A stretch of 64,000 nt of DNA from Elysia chlorotica (lineage: Eukaryota; Mollusca; Gastropoda; Plakobranchidae), in assembly GCA_003991915.1 (NCBI GenBank), contig RQTK01000178.1:421234-485233 (forward strand), in the 5' to 3' direction. The notes beneath the pieces were generated by a model. It had not been told where the DNA came from, did not search any database, and worked only from the letters and a program-made list of their open reading frames with translations. Made by a program: the position numbers and the translations under genes. Below, piece after piece: positions 15,401 through 31,675 of the stretch (positions are counted from its first letter, which is position 1; every line of letters starts with the position of its first letter).

Positions 15401-18400
15401 CGAGTCAAAATACTCAAATTTAAAAGAGATCAAAATGGAATCCAATGAATGCTATAGCTATATATTCCTATGATATAACAGCCAAAAAAGAAAGGTGAGA
15501 AAAAAACCCACAGCTTTAATTTCTGTTAAACACCATTTACATACTAACAAAACTATTGAAAAATAACATCATTTTTTTAGGTTTTCAATAACAGGTTATG
15601 TGAAAAATGCTACTCAATACTTAGAACTATTTTCATCTTCTAAAACTAAAAAAAAAAGTAGCAAAGAAGGTTTTCAAGATAAGCGTCACTGTAACCATAC
15701 AGATTTAAATGAGACAGTAAGCTAATAATAGTTGATGGACAATTTGAACACATAATGTTCAGTCTGTTGCAACAGACATAAATGCATCTTATCAAACTGA
15801 ATATATATAAATAAAATTTAAAAAATGCCAATACTTACGAATTTAATACTTTGGCAATACCAAAATCCCCTAACTGCACTTTTCCACTGCTAGTAAGAAA
15901 TATGTTCTGAAATTTGATGATAAATAAAAAAAAAAAAAATTAAAAAATCAGAATATTTCGTTATGCTATTGACGAGTCAAAACAAAAAACAACAAAGAAG
16001 AACTACATCCATGCCACATGCAAATACATTAAATAGTTAGAGAAAAACTTTAAAATATTTTAGAAAACAGATATTCATTTTTAAATTTTGATGATCGCAT
16101 ATCCTTAGTATAAAAAAGAAACAATTGAAGATGCATTTAAACTTGTAATTTCTGATTCATATATTTATTTCATTATTTTTCTTAGTGTCTAAAGTATTCA
16201 GAGTTTAAAAAAAACTATTTTAGGAAAGCAAAAACAAAACTTTTTTTTTTTTAGAAGAAAACAAATAATTGCTCAAATCAATTTTTAGCCTGTTAAGTCC
16301 CATTATATAGATAACGGAGACGGATGCACTGGTAAAATATAAATCTAGAATAGATCTAGATCTAGATGTAGATTTGATTCAGTTCAATCTCAAACTTGCC
16401 GATTGTTAAGATACAGTATAGGTCCTATAAGGCTAATATATCCAGAACCAGATTTCTGAATCACGATTAAGATTTTAGTCTGAACTATATGAAATCTTAC
16501 ATTACTAACAGTTTGTGAAAAAACGCAAGATTCAAAGTTGTAGACATTATCAACGGCATCAAACATGATCAAATGCAGTTTAATGACGATGAGAATCATA
16601 TGCTGAAAATATAGTAAATGACGTCGAGGGCCAAAGATTGGGTGTTAAATATGATGGAGAAATCGGCAGGTGAATAAATAAACGATAGACTAGAGTTAAG
16701 TTCCTTGTTTGTAAAAACACATTTAAAATGTTTGATAACGCGAAAGGGCTATTGGACGATCAACACCAAACAGTTTGTAAACACACATTTAAAATGTTTG
16801 ATAACGCGAAAGGGCTATTGGATGATCAACACCAAACAAGAAAAATCTTAATAAAAAAGCATGAAGTTTGAAATGATAGCGATGGTCGAGGACTAGATGT
16901 GAAGACTGAGAGATGGGTACTATTATTCGGAGTTTTGAAAGTATATTAAAAGATAAAGGAAACAACGTGTTGGGATTAATCGATGTCATTGATGTTGTTG
17001 GCTAACCCAATCTCAATAACATAATGACAAGTGCAAAACACAGAAATTTCGCCTATCAATATAATTCAATTGTTTCTACATTTTCTTCAGCACACAAAAC
17101 TTTCTACATGTAGTATGGTTGCATGATTGACAGAAAAAACATAGCTGTACGACAAAAATGCGAAGTGCAAAAAAAACAACACTGCAGTTGTCAGGGAAGG
17201 CAGCTGTAAATAGGGAGCTTAAGTGCTTTATTAAAATTAATACACCCTGATAAAATGGTCTCCGCAACAAAATATTACCGTCCACAGCCCATTTTTTTTT
17301 GTCTCTTTAACAGCTACACATACAGATCTGACTTCAATTTTCGTAGGGAAAAAATCATCGTCGGAAAGTCTGACTTTTTCCCTCAGGTCGGAAAAGTCTT
17401 GATCATAAAAATTGTCGGAATTCCGACGACAGTTTGAAAATTTACATGTCTGTGTTAATCTTGCTCGCATACATCAATTTCTCCTTCAGATATATACATG
17501 CTTAATGCTAACAACTGCATCTTTTTACTATTGGATTATATCAAACTATTTGATAATTCTCTGGCTTCAAGCTGTCCAATTAAATAAAATACCAAAATAT
17601 TTTAAAACAAAGACAGTAAAGAAGTCATTCCATTATTTTTAAACATACAGGTACCAATTCTCTAAAATCAATTATTCAATTCCACCTACCTGAGACTTTA
17701 TGTCCCTGTGGAGAATTTTCCTGTCATGAATATGCTTAATTGCAAGGCAAAGCTGAACAAACCAGTTCAAAATCTGCAAATGAACAAAAACAAATAGGAT
17801 TATGCACATAAACTTGTATATTCAGTATTCACTTTCAATTTAAAGTGGATAAAAACACTATATTTAGAGCCATTGTTGCTATTATTATTTTCAGAAAGGA
17901 CATTTCATAAAACAACAATTCTTCATGAAAAAAATGTATACAAGCATACCTGGTCTTCTGAGAAAAGCTGTCCTCGTCTGTCATTGATTTTAGTATAAAG
18001 ATCACCTGTCAAAAATACAATTGCAATTCACTCTTTCACGATGATATTTTGGAATTAATAAAAAAAAAGAATTTAAAAAAAGCTAATGATATTACTACTA
18101 TTGCAAGCATCTGATGGTATGTCATTTAAATTAGGCTGTTGCAACTTGAATTAGATCTAGAACAAAAAACAACAAAATTTAAATAAAATGTACGTATCAT
18201 AATTAACACTAATCGTATATGATGTTTCCCTCCTGAACCGTATGTGGGCAAAAGCCTTAATGTAATTGCAGGCAAACCATCCTTGTCAGAAAGAAGAGAC
18301 AAACTATGCTTACAATATGCCGTTAGTCTAAAATCTCATCCTGACAATCCTGCTTTCCACCCTGTTTTCCAACCAAGTTCTGTAGAAAAATTGCAATCAT

Positions 18401-21364
18401 CACCAAACGCGATTCCCCCTTCAGAATTTGTGTTCAGCATGTCCTTCTGGAAATCGACTTAGATACTGACTCTATTGAAGAAGACAAATTTTCGGAAATC
18501 CCTCCCTGGACCCTGGAAGGACCAAGCATTCTTGACCTGGCAGCTCTCCAAAATAACAAAACCTCTCCAGAATTACACAGAGTAAGTTTGATTTTACCAC
18601 TCAGAGAGATGAAGGAGTCACTGTTGCTACTACTATTATGTATAAACTGTCTACTAGGACATCATGGGCACAATATAGCTGTTACTGTGCTGACGTGCCG
18701 AAAAAACAAAATCACTTACTAGGGGGTACATTTCGACCCCATGTTTCCTGCAGAGGAAAAATATAATGCATTCCTATCCGTGCATTGAGGGTACATATCC
18801 ACTCCATGTTTGGTAAAGAGGAAAAAAACAATATATGCGTATCCGTATCTTGGGGTTATATTTTGATCCCAGCATTAAAATCCTACAAGATTATCTCTAT
18901 AATACAGAATAGTAAGAACTCAAGAACTCTGAATATTTATTGAAAAAAAGATAATAGGGCATTAAATGATTTGAAAAAATAATAACACGATAATAATAGA
19001 GTGTAATTTATGTAAATCATTGCCCCACCAAACACGGTTAGATTAAAATTTTGTTGAATTTTTTACTCACCTCCAGAGCAATAATTCATGACTATGTATA
19101 ATGTGCCTCTTTCTGGAAAAAAAAATAGTGAGAAAAATGATCATGGAAGTTTCTTAATGAGATGCTAGTTTGTTCTCTCCTCCTTTAACCAATTCAGAAG
19201 ATGGAAGTGTCAGTCTTTCATTTACCCACTACATAAGACCTTCACTTATCACCACAATAATATTTAAATTTTGTTAATTTGTATTAATTGAGGCACTATC
19301 ATCATCAACTGAAAGACATATATTGTACCAAATAAGTACACAACTTTTTGTTGGCTGCATTTATCAATGCCTTTTTAGAAGAATATTTGATGTAATGTTA
19401 CTGTTTGTATCATATCAACATGGTTCAAAATAGAATGTTTTTTTTTGTGATAATCAAAGGCAACTTATATGATATATGATCTAATCCTATTTCTGCCTAT
19501 TTTTAGATGTAAGTAGTGAAAATATGATTTGGACTTTTCTCCCTTTGCTTTGATACTGTAGATAAACATTTTCGCTGTCTTCTTTGTTTAGATTTTTTTT
19601 GGTTTTGAAGATTAGTGTAGCAGACAGATAGATGGAGAGGTGAGCTTAATTCAAAACTGTAAAATCAAAGCAAAAGTGTTAAATTTTTGTTAAAAGTAAG
19701 GTAGTGCAAGAAAAAAATGCTTTTTTTTTCTTCTTTACCTTCAAAGGATTCAATATAGGTGACTATATTGGGATGTTTAAGCTGAGCCAAAACTGCTACC
19801 TGGAAATAGAAATGATAAAATAAAATTAATAATACAATAATAAAGAGCATTATAGAATTATGAGGAAAATGTATATGAAAGCAGTCTAAAATTTTTGTAT
19901 AAATGCAGGTTGTATCAATTTGAAACTCTCTGTGAGCCTCGGTTTTTATCTCAGGCGTTACATTTTCCCCTCATTATCCCCAAAAAACGTTTTTTGATTT
20001 GCCAACCTAGGTTAACTGACAGTGGCACTTTTGCTCACATAAAAAGAAAAGTTCTGCAATATTAACTTTTCAAATAAAGACACTATGAAAATATTAGTGA
20101 AAAGATGTTTGTGAAAAGACATTTTACAAGAAAGTTAGCGTTGTATTGAAGTACTTCAAATGTTTGGTTAGTTAAAAATGTTATATTTCTCAGTCGATAT
20201 GTGTTTTTGACTAAAAATAATAATGAAGGAAACATTATTCTTTGATCTTTTCAAAACCGCACCAATTTTGAAGTGTACACTACACAGTGTCATAGGAATG
20301 CTAGGCTGGTTGTTAAATAATAAGAGTACTTTATTTAAAAGTAGAATTAAATAGACCATAAACAAAAAAAAAATGTTTAAAGATTACAAAGTATCTAAAG
20401 AAACACATGCAAAAATGAGAAAACAAAACAAGAAGTTTTGATGAAGTTTTATCACAGCATTAAAATGTTGGTGATTTTCAGCTCTTTGTGAAAGAGTTGG
20501 TTTCTAATTGAGCCCCAACCATTCTTAAAAAATATTTTTTTTTCAGTGTTAGCACACTTTTCAATTTTATCATCCTACAACCCATCCAATTTTGTGGGTT
20601 TACATCTAGTATAAAAAATGTCTTTGCCCAAAAATTCAATTAATAAAAAAACAACAACTCACATTTAGGACTTCAAATTGCAACCAGTAATCCATGGATG
20701 ATCAAAATTTTGGAGCCTACATTTACTTTGTGCCTCAATGCTTTGGTTTCTCCTTATTTTGAAATGTAAATAGATCTGATTATTGCAAAAAGCATGAATT
20801 TTTCATTCTAAGATGGCTTTATAACTTTTACCCATGGAAAAAAAAAATAAACTTCATAATCTAATGAGATTCTAAACACAATATTTTTATTTGCTTGCCT
20901 CTTTTCTTGAATCCTCCCTTTCTTTGGGACTCATCTAAAAGGTTGGAAAAAAAGAAAGAAAAAGAAACATTATGTCAATTAAAATGTTTTGGATCTGATG
21001 CATGCTTTTAATGCAAACCAATCTGGTATCAGTTAACAAAATAATTACACATTTATCTTCTTCTTATGATTTGTGATGATAGTAGCTTTAGTTAGAAGGC
21101 CTATTTTTCAAATGTTTGAAACCACCTAATGCATTTATTCCTAACTGCAACCGTCATCATTTATGTTTTTTCCACAGTGTTTACCTTATCTACAACAATT
21201 TTTCTCTTAAACGATTTTATATCACATTAATTTGAATAATTATTTACCTTGGTTGTATTGATCTCCTTTATAACACATTGTGCACTTGAGTCCTTTCTCT
21301 TCACCAGTACTGCTTTCCCAAAGGCCCCTTCACCTATTTGCCTTATTCGGTTGTACTTATTCAT
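199..21364 (-). CDS. NEK1: NEK1-type serine/threonine kinase, multi-exon, 3' end outside window
   Basis: NIMA-related kinase 1, known in vertebrates for roles at the centrosome and primary cilium and in the DNA-damage response. Coding exons from 5' to 3': 21248-21364, 20899-20934, 19739-19799, 19071-19112, 17950-18005, 17690-17773, 15839-15906, 15242-15328, 14306-14360, 13665-13708, 13287-13367, 13056-13131, 12405-12489, 11814-11913, 10731-10797, 10063-10131, 9324-9374, 8983-9051, 8573-8626, 8079-8208, 7583-7730, 5480-5588, (cassettes 4606-4660 and 3315-3411), 2941-3033, 2411-2458, 1241-1309, 826-935, 199-255. Without the cassettes all splice phases agree and give about 688 residues. The start ATG (21362-21364) opens the family N-terminus [19 protein letters not shown]. 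The tail aligns with vertebrate NEK1 from memory (RANKARxEGW-like repeats, [12 protein letters not shown]). The C-terminus is missing because the window ends. Confidence 0.93.
1469..1660 (+). repeat. Degenerate tRNA-derived SINE
   Basis: An A-box-like stretch (tagcccaattggtagaaa) and a weak B-box-like stretch (ttgagttacatcc) are followed by a body containing tttgtccctttgtggtagca and cacataact. The body resembles that of the element at 55985-56150. It lies in the NEK1 intron between exons 2411-2458 and 1241-1309. Confidence 0.5.
2027..2126. repeat. AAT/AAC trinucleotide-rich low-complexity tract
   Basis: About 100 bases of ataataataacaacaac type repeat interrupted by a 13-base A run, in an intron of NEK1. 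It yields only meaningless open frames on the minus strand. Confidence 0.9.
2246..2320. repeat. Short tandem duplication in a NEK1 intron
   Basis: A roughly 35-base sequence beginning tctgttatgataaagtcttt and ending aaaatcatatc occurs twice in direct orientation, separated by a short A run. Confidence 0.85.
3315..4660 (-). CDS. NEK1: NEK1 candidate cassette exons (4606-4660 and 3315-3411), splicing uncertain
   Basis: Two exon-like segments lie between the phase-0 donor at 5480 and the phase-0 acceptor at 3033; joining those two directly gives the vertebrate-like order. Segment 4606-4660 has good splice sites (tttag acceptor, GTAAGG donor) and reads [18 protein letters not shown], phase 0 to 1. 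Segment 3315-3411 is open in two frames: after 4606-4660 it reads a glycine-rich peptide with nine G in a row; directly after 5480 it reads an acidic peptide beginning [12 protein letters not shown]. Including both at full length (152 nt) puts a stop at the start of exon 2941-3033. Two weak internal donors (GAG|GTGGAG) would keep the acidic reading in frame. Probably alternative exons, but sequence alone cannot settle it. Confidence 0.45.
3540..4060 (-). mobile_element. Non-LTR retrotransposon reverse-transcriptase remnant in a NEK1 intron
   Basis: The minus strand reads, with stops and frameshifts, a thumb-region reverse-transcriptase sequence of Jockey/CR1-like LINEs: [20 protein letters not shown], then [11 protein letters not shown] and further on a decayed stretch that would be ALALCYS-like and ends in GLQPLSQ. 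These are common in mollusc LINEs. It is broken by several stops and lies in the intron between exons 4606-4660 and 3315-3411, in the same orientation as NEK1. Confidence 0.7.
4360..4445 (+). repeat. tRNA-like SINE head
   Basis: The segment ggctcaagtggtagagtg matches a tRNA A box very well, followed by a tRNA-like anticodon region; the B box (ggttggggagata) is degenerate. No clear acceptor stem or flanking structure supports a functional tRNA gene, so a SINE fragment in the NEK1 intron is more likely. Confidence 0.45.
6295..6336. repeat. Tandem 20-bp duplication
   Basis: The sequence acgaaactacaatcctggta occurs twice in a row in the large NEK1 intron between exons 7583-7730 and 5480-5588. 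Confidence 0.9.
13056..21364 (-). CDS. NEK1: NEK1 kinase-domain exons 1-12
   Basis: Twelve exons encode a complete protein kinase domain, residues 1 to about 260. Visible elements: glycine loop GEGAFGKAV (residues 11-19), ATP lysine in VIKEIN (K33), catalytic HRD with D128, DFG with D146, activation-loop [14 protein letters not shown] segment reading [14 protein letters not shown] (T162), then [11 protein letters not shown] and a C-lobe ending [15 protein letters not shown]128, D146 and T162 fall at the same numbers as I recall for human NEK1, so no residues were gained or lost in the catalytic core. Introns 5-8 are the largest and host repeats, including a LINE fragment. Nothing suggests a pseudogene. 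Confidence 0.95.
16707..16838. repeat. Tandem duplication of a 66-bp unit in NEK1 intron
   Basis: Two consecutive copies begin gtttgtaaaaacacatttaa and gtttgtaaacacacatttaa, with period 66 and a few substitutions. They contain acgcgaaagggctattgga. No coding meaning was found. Confidence 0.9.
18243..18600 (+). mobile_element. LINE fragment between reverse transcriptase and RNase H, opposite strand in a NEK1 intron
   Basis: The plus strand reads [20 protein letters not shown] followed by [14 protein letters not shown] and, after a frameshift, [15 protein letters not shown]. This resembles the linker found in I/Jockey-type non-LTR retrotransposons of molluscs and insects, where the chain PPLSLRRxKLxLQYAVKL precedes an RNase H domain. 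Reverse transcriptase and RNase H cores are absent; the copy is a short dead remnant in the intron between exons 19071-19112 and 17950-18005. Confidence 0.65.
20890..20900 (-). other. GC splice donor of NEK1 intron 2
   Basis: Exon 20899-20934 ends AAAGAG followed by GCAAGC on the minus strand. No GT donor is nearby, and the next exon (acceptor ccag, starting GTAGCAGTT) must join in phase 0 to read [16 protein letters not shown], as NEK1 does. This is the AG|GCAAG context typical of GC-AG introns. Confidence 0.85.
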
Positions 21365-21730
21365 ATTGCGGGGCTGTTAACACTTCAGTAGTAATCACAG
21401 CATTTCATTTTCACCAATTACAACTGTAATGCTCATGCTTCCATTCTATACCTGTAGGGATTTTGTATAAATGTCATGATATGAAAAGTAATTTATTATT
21501 GTTGGAGATTTTGTTGCTAAAAGCTGATTTCATACATATACACCACACAGTAAAGAAAAAAATTATGTTTCACTGGGATAGCTTTTTTATTTTAAAGATG
21601 GAGTTAAATCTAATAAGCTGCTAGTTCTCAGACAAAGACCTCTGAATGCAGATATAAGTTTAGGTGTATTACTTAATATGTTGCAATGCAAAGAGGATAG
21701 CTGTGAAGTTTCCATCTCTGCGAAAGCCTA

Positions 21731-21748
21731 GGGGGGGGGGGGGGGGGG
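21731..21748. repeat. Poly-G run upstream of NEK1 start
   Basis: Eighteen consecutive G residues lie about 370 bases upstream of the NEK1 start codon on the minus strand (poly-C in the sense of NEK1). Confidence 0.95.
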
Positions 21749-23014
21749 ATATTTTTCTGTTTGTTTGAGAAAAAACTATTCATATAAATATGATTAAAAA
21801 AAAAAAAATTGTCACATTATGAAGAAAGCATAGAGAATAATGAATAACGAACACTAATAATGAGTCTCAATTTTAAAACTCCTAACACTGATCCCTGACA
21901 TTATTCAAGAGTGCCAATTCACTTAGAAGTCAATAACTGAATCCACATACACACATTCTTCACTGTTGTGACCTAATTCATATTCATTCATGTATAATCA
22001 GGACTGGGCATTGCCTTGTTCTTATTGAAAGAAAAAAAAAGGTCAGCTATGCCTGCTGATACACATTTTTTCTACTTCTGCAAAATAAGTTTCCTTTTAA
22101 CATCATTGCACATAAATTGTAATTAGAAATAAAAATGAGCCAGGCAAATCCATTTAACAATCTTTATATTTAATTTCAGAGATGAGAGCATGTAAATGCT
22201 GACAAAAATTAATCATAAAATGATAACAAAATGTTTTAAAAATATTTTTTAAAAGTAGAAATACAATCCAGAAAAGGATAATTTCAGCCTAAGCGGGAAT
22301 ACAAATCAAAACATCATCTATGTATTGCCATACATTGCCAGTGTAAGAAAATATACAACTTTCTAACTTTAATTTTGAAAAAGACACCAAATGCTTGCCA
22401 TGCCAAGATGGCAGCCTGTGTTTGGAACACTGCTGGAAAACTTGGACTGCATTGGCCCGGACACCATTTTTTTGGCTCCTCTTTTAAAAATTTCAAACAT
22501 ATATATTCTAAAATGCCTATAAAAGTTAAGACGAAAGAAGTATTTTTAGTCTTAGCTAGTAATTAAAGAAGGTCGTAACCAGAATGGTTTAAGAAAGATT
22601 TTAATGTGTAAAGTGAAAAAATTGCGATACATAACATTTAAGTGCATTTATAAACAGAAACACAATTAATCTATGTATAGCGTGTAAAGTAAAATTTGGA
22701 CAAAAACAAAACATATATACATTATGTAGGGTTTATGGGAGTGTGAAAACACACTATATATGGGTCCATATCTAGATCTAGTGTTTCTGCCCCTTTTTTC
22801 CTAAATACCGGTTTTTGTCCACATTTTGCTATAGGCCTAGATTCTATAGCCTATAGCCTACACATGAAAGACCCAGCCATTAGATCTAGGTCTTAACTCA
22901 GGAGGTTGAAAACAAACATTCGGGTGAAAGCCGTAGAAGGATGTCTGAAAATGTACGAGGTGTGGGATCTTACTTATCGTTAATTTTATAACAAAGGGAT
23001 TCCAAATTCAAGTT

Positions 23015-23209
23015 ATGGCGGATGTACTGCTAAGAGAGCACTCATCACCAATCCATCCAGATTTAGATGTGAATGTTTTACACGAAATAGTAACAAAAAA
23101 CGCTTTAATTATGAGTTATTATCCGCGATTGCATTTCACGTTTAAATATGTACCGTCAATGTCTTATGGCGAAATAGCAGGACATAGCCATAGGTTCGGA
23201 AATGAATGA
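23015..23209 (+). CDS. Possible small ORF of 64 codons, unrecognised
   Basis: An ATG in favourable context (agttATGGCGG) opens a 64-codon frame, MADVLLREHSSPIHPDLDVN and onward, ending at TGA. I see no known domain, signal peptide or membrane segment. It lies in the divergent region 475 bases upstream of the start of the next plus-strand gene, so it could be an upstream ORF, an alternative first exon (a weak AG|GTTCGG donor occurs near its end), or chance. Confidence 0.2.
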   Translation: MADVLLREHSSPIHPDLDVNVLHEIVTKNALIMSYYPRLHFTFKYVPSMSYGEIAGHSHRFGNE

Positions 23210-23683
23210 TGTTTACACATAACAACCTGATTGTTTGGGAATTTCGTCCGCCATCTTTCATATGACTAGGACTGGTTAGTTTGGAAGTATAGCAGGCTAC
23301 ATAATTATTTTCCCCTTAGATAAACAGCATAATCAGAACATTATTATAACATTAAAAAAACCTTCTTCCAATTTAAAATGTTCCACTAAAACTGTGTAAT
23401 ATTGTATAAACTAAATGCGAAAACAAAAACAAAATTTGGAAACCAGTCCTGGAATTCCAGTCTTCTATTTTAGTCTGGTTTCCTATTTTTCTAAAAATAG
23501 ACAAAATTGCAGTGCCTGGTGCAATGGCTCGAATGAAGGACTCGAATAAAACGGAGGAGTTGTATAAAGTGTGCATTAGAATCAAGATCTAGATAATTAT
23601 TGTTTCGCTGAAGATCCAATACACGCTTGTGTGCTACTATCAACTCTGACCAAAGGGAGCGAATAGAATTCATAATATCCACA

Positions 23684-29393
<5,710 letters not shown>

Positions 29394-29537
29394 CACTAAT
29401 TCGTTTAACATTTATCATAGAATTATATGATTGTATTAAGCTTAAGTTGAGTAAAATTTAATGTAATTTGATCACCTGGATTTGAGCGTGGTTTAACACA
29501 CAGTGACTGACAGAAGAATAACCGCACATGTAGTCTC

Positions 29538-29543
29538 AATAAA
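29538..29543 (+). terminator. Candidate polyadenylation signal of the unrecognised gene
   Basis: AATAAA 145 bases after the TAG stop at 29391-29393, followed within about 20-30 bases by T-rich sequence. Position and orientation fit a short 3' UTR, but other A/T-rich hexamers occur nearby. Confidence 0.45.
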
Positions 29544-30560
29544 TTTCTTTCAGGTGAGAATAGGATGTGGGTTTTTTTTTAAAATTCTGTACCATGTTTT
29601 GGGTTATAAAATACAAAACTTGGTACCTAACAAATTTACCTACAGCGTGTACAAGACTATTGCCCACTTCAATATTGACTCTTAATATACACGATATTAA
29701 TATAAAATTATAAATAGAACACGTTCACATATTGCACATGTTATAAGTGTATTGTGTATTAAACAAAAAGTATGGATCATATAAGTGCAATAAAATGTTA
29801 AGCTTTTACACACAATGTTGTTTACAAATACTAATTCAACCAAAACTATGAGTATAAGAGATGCCACAAACATTGTTTTTAATTTTTGGATAAAACAGTA
29901 CTGTATGGAAGGAGGAGCATATGTACACATACATTTTATGCACGTTAGGAAAAAAAGGAATAAAGCGAAAATAGGCCCACATTGCACAAATACTTAGCTC
30001 AAAACTCAAAGCATGTGGATATTTAGTTTAAAAAGGTAAACTTAGAAAAAATTAAAAAAGCTTGATCAGATAAGAATAATATAAGATCACAAATTACATA
30101 AAATACATTATGAACAGTTTTCAGAAAGCATAAAGTGTAATCAAGTTTCAGGTTTTCTGGCAGCAATGAAAAGAATCTCATAAAAAGATGAATTCACATA
30201 CAACGTACATGTATAAAGTAGGTATACATGATCCTGTTGCCAATATATATTTTTTATACTAAGCGGAGTTCTGATGGCATTTACTCTTTAAAGATGCTGT
30301 TTTGAAATAACTTTTTTACTCCAAGATTCTGATTACATTAACTTAATGACTAAAATGGCTAACATTCTCTTACACGTCTCATTTGTTTAATTTTGACATT
30401 AAATCACCCCATTTTAAAGTTTGCCCCCATTTTTGACTATCAGAACTTACATGACTGATTTTATCTATTTTCTTTTATTGTACATTACAATTACGAGCAT
30501 TTTCATACAGTTAAACGTGTTTCACATTCATATTCCCTATTGCTCTGTCTTTGGAACAGT
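29544..30560. other. Intergenic, AT-rich, nothing recognised
   Basis: No exon with matching splice sites, no repeat family recognised; scattered short chance ORFs only. Confidence 0.6.
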
Positions 30561-30579
30561 AGTTCTTACTTTGTATACT

Positions 30580-31250
30580 TAGCCTCTAAGATTCCATCTC
30601 TATGCTGATGACACTCAGTTATATGAAGCAAGCAAAATTGAAGATTTAGTCTTTAGTCACTACAACATCTGATTGTGTTTATAATGTAAAACTTTGGATG
30701 AATGGCAAGAGAGTTAGAGACTAAAACTTAACGATGAAAAAATTCAAGTTATACTGATTGGAAATAAAGTTGGGAATGTGCCTCTAAAAAACTAACAACT
30801 ATCAACATCAACGGTCACATGATAAATAGCAAATAGAGAGTAAAAAAATCTAGGTGTTCTTTTTTATCAGAATATGTCAATATCATCATATGTTACTGAT
30901 CATTGTAAAAAGTTATATTTTAAAATTAGAAAAATTGCAAGCATACCTGTTTAAATGAGAATGTATGACCAAGATCCTTGTTACATCTTTGATATTATCT
31001 AAACTTGATAACTGTAATATTTTAGTGGCATTTCTCCCCAAAGATACTATTAATTTCTGGCAAACGGTTCAAAATAGCGCAGCAAGACTTAATGTGAGAG
31101 TGAAAAAACGTGATCACATTAGCCCTATTCTACACCATCTACATTGGCTGCCTGTTAAGAAAATGATACATATACTGTACAAGCTGTGCATAATTTGCTA
31201 TAACTGCCTCATTTTGGGTAACTTTTTTAAGGGGTTGAAAGTGGAGATGT
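30580..31250 (+). mobile_element. Non-LTR retrotransposon remnant (reverse transcriptase)
   Basis: The plus strand reads FHLYADDTQLYEAS, which contains the reverse-transcriptase catalytic YADD motif with the DTQLY extension of CR1/L2-like LINEs. Further along, in another frame, it reads LILSKLDNCNILVAFLP and VQNSAARLNVRVKKRDHISP then LHHLHWLPVKKMIHILYKL, the standard thumb region. Stops and frameshifts separate these parts, so it is dead. It is truncated at the right by a MITE starting at 31251. Confidence 0.85.
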
Positions 31251-31675
31251 CAGTGGAAACCTCATTATTCGAATTCCTTGGACATTGATCAAAACTTTAA
31301 ATTAAGATAATTCAAATTACTGACACCTGAAACACACAAGTGTTAAAATTAGTAGACAGAAGTTTACCGTTTTTTAGAAACTGTGTTTCCTATTGGCTTT
31401 TTTTCTATAGCAACATTGTCCCAAGCAAATTTCTTTAAAAGGCATGTCTTGGGCAGCAATGAGCATATTGAATTCTGCTTGACAGGTAGTACTTTTGAAA
31501 TGCCTATAGGTGGTGTGAGCTTCGAATTAAGAGTATCACACCAGAAAAACTTCGAATTATGAGTCTGATTTCAATAGAGTCAAAGAGAGAAAACTAACCC
31601 ATTTTCTTTCAAAATTCGGTTGATAAAAAATTCGAATTATCACCATCAGACTTCCTTTTCGTGAGGTTTCCACTG
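31251..31675. mobile_element. 425-bp MITE with CAGTGGAAACCTCA ends (pogo/Tigger-like)
   Basis: The left end cagtggaaacctcattattc and the reverse complement of the right end, cagtggaaacctcacgaaaa, share their first 14 bases. The right flank is TA, as for Tc1/mariner-pogo target sites; the left flank (tgt) has probably mutated. The interior contains repeated attcgaattat motifs and no ORF. It sits at the 3' end of the LINE remnant. Confidence 0.7.

Larger units (their letters stand above)
21365..23683. promoter_or_regulatory. Divergent 5' region between NEK1 and an unrecognised plus-strand gene
   Basis: This 2.3-kb stretch separates two start codons in head-to-head orientation and should hold the promoters and 5' untranslated exons of both genes. 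Nine bases before the NEK1 ATG lies an acceptor-like aacag, so the NEK1 leader is probably spliced and its first exon may lie further right. The stretch includes the poly-G run and agatctag motifs near 22770 and 22890. No TATA box or CpG-rich segment is obvious. Confidence 0.4.

Noticed and set aside
22375-22566. 63-codon plus frame near the NEK1 promoter
   Set aside because: No splice or start context, no similarity.
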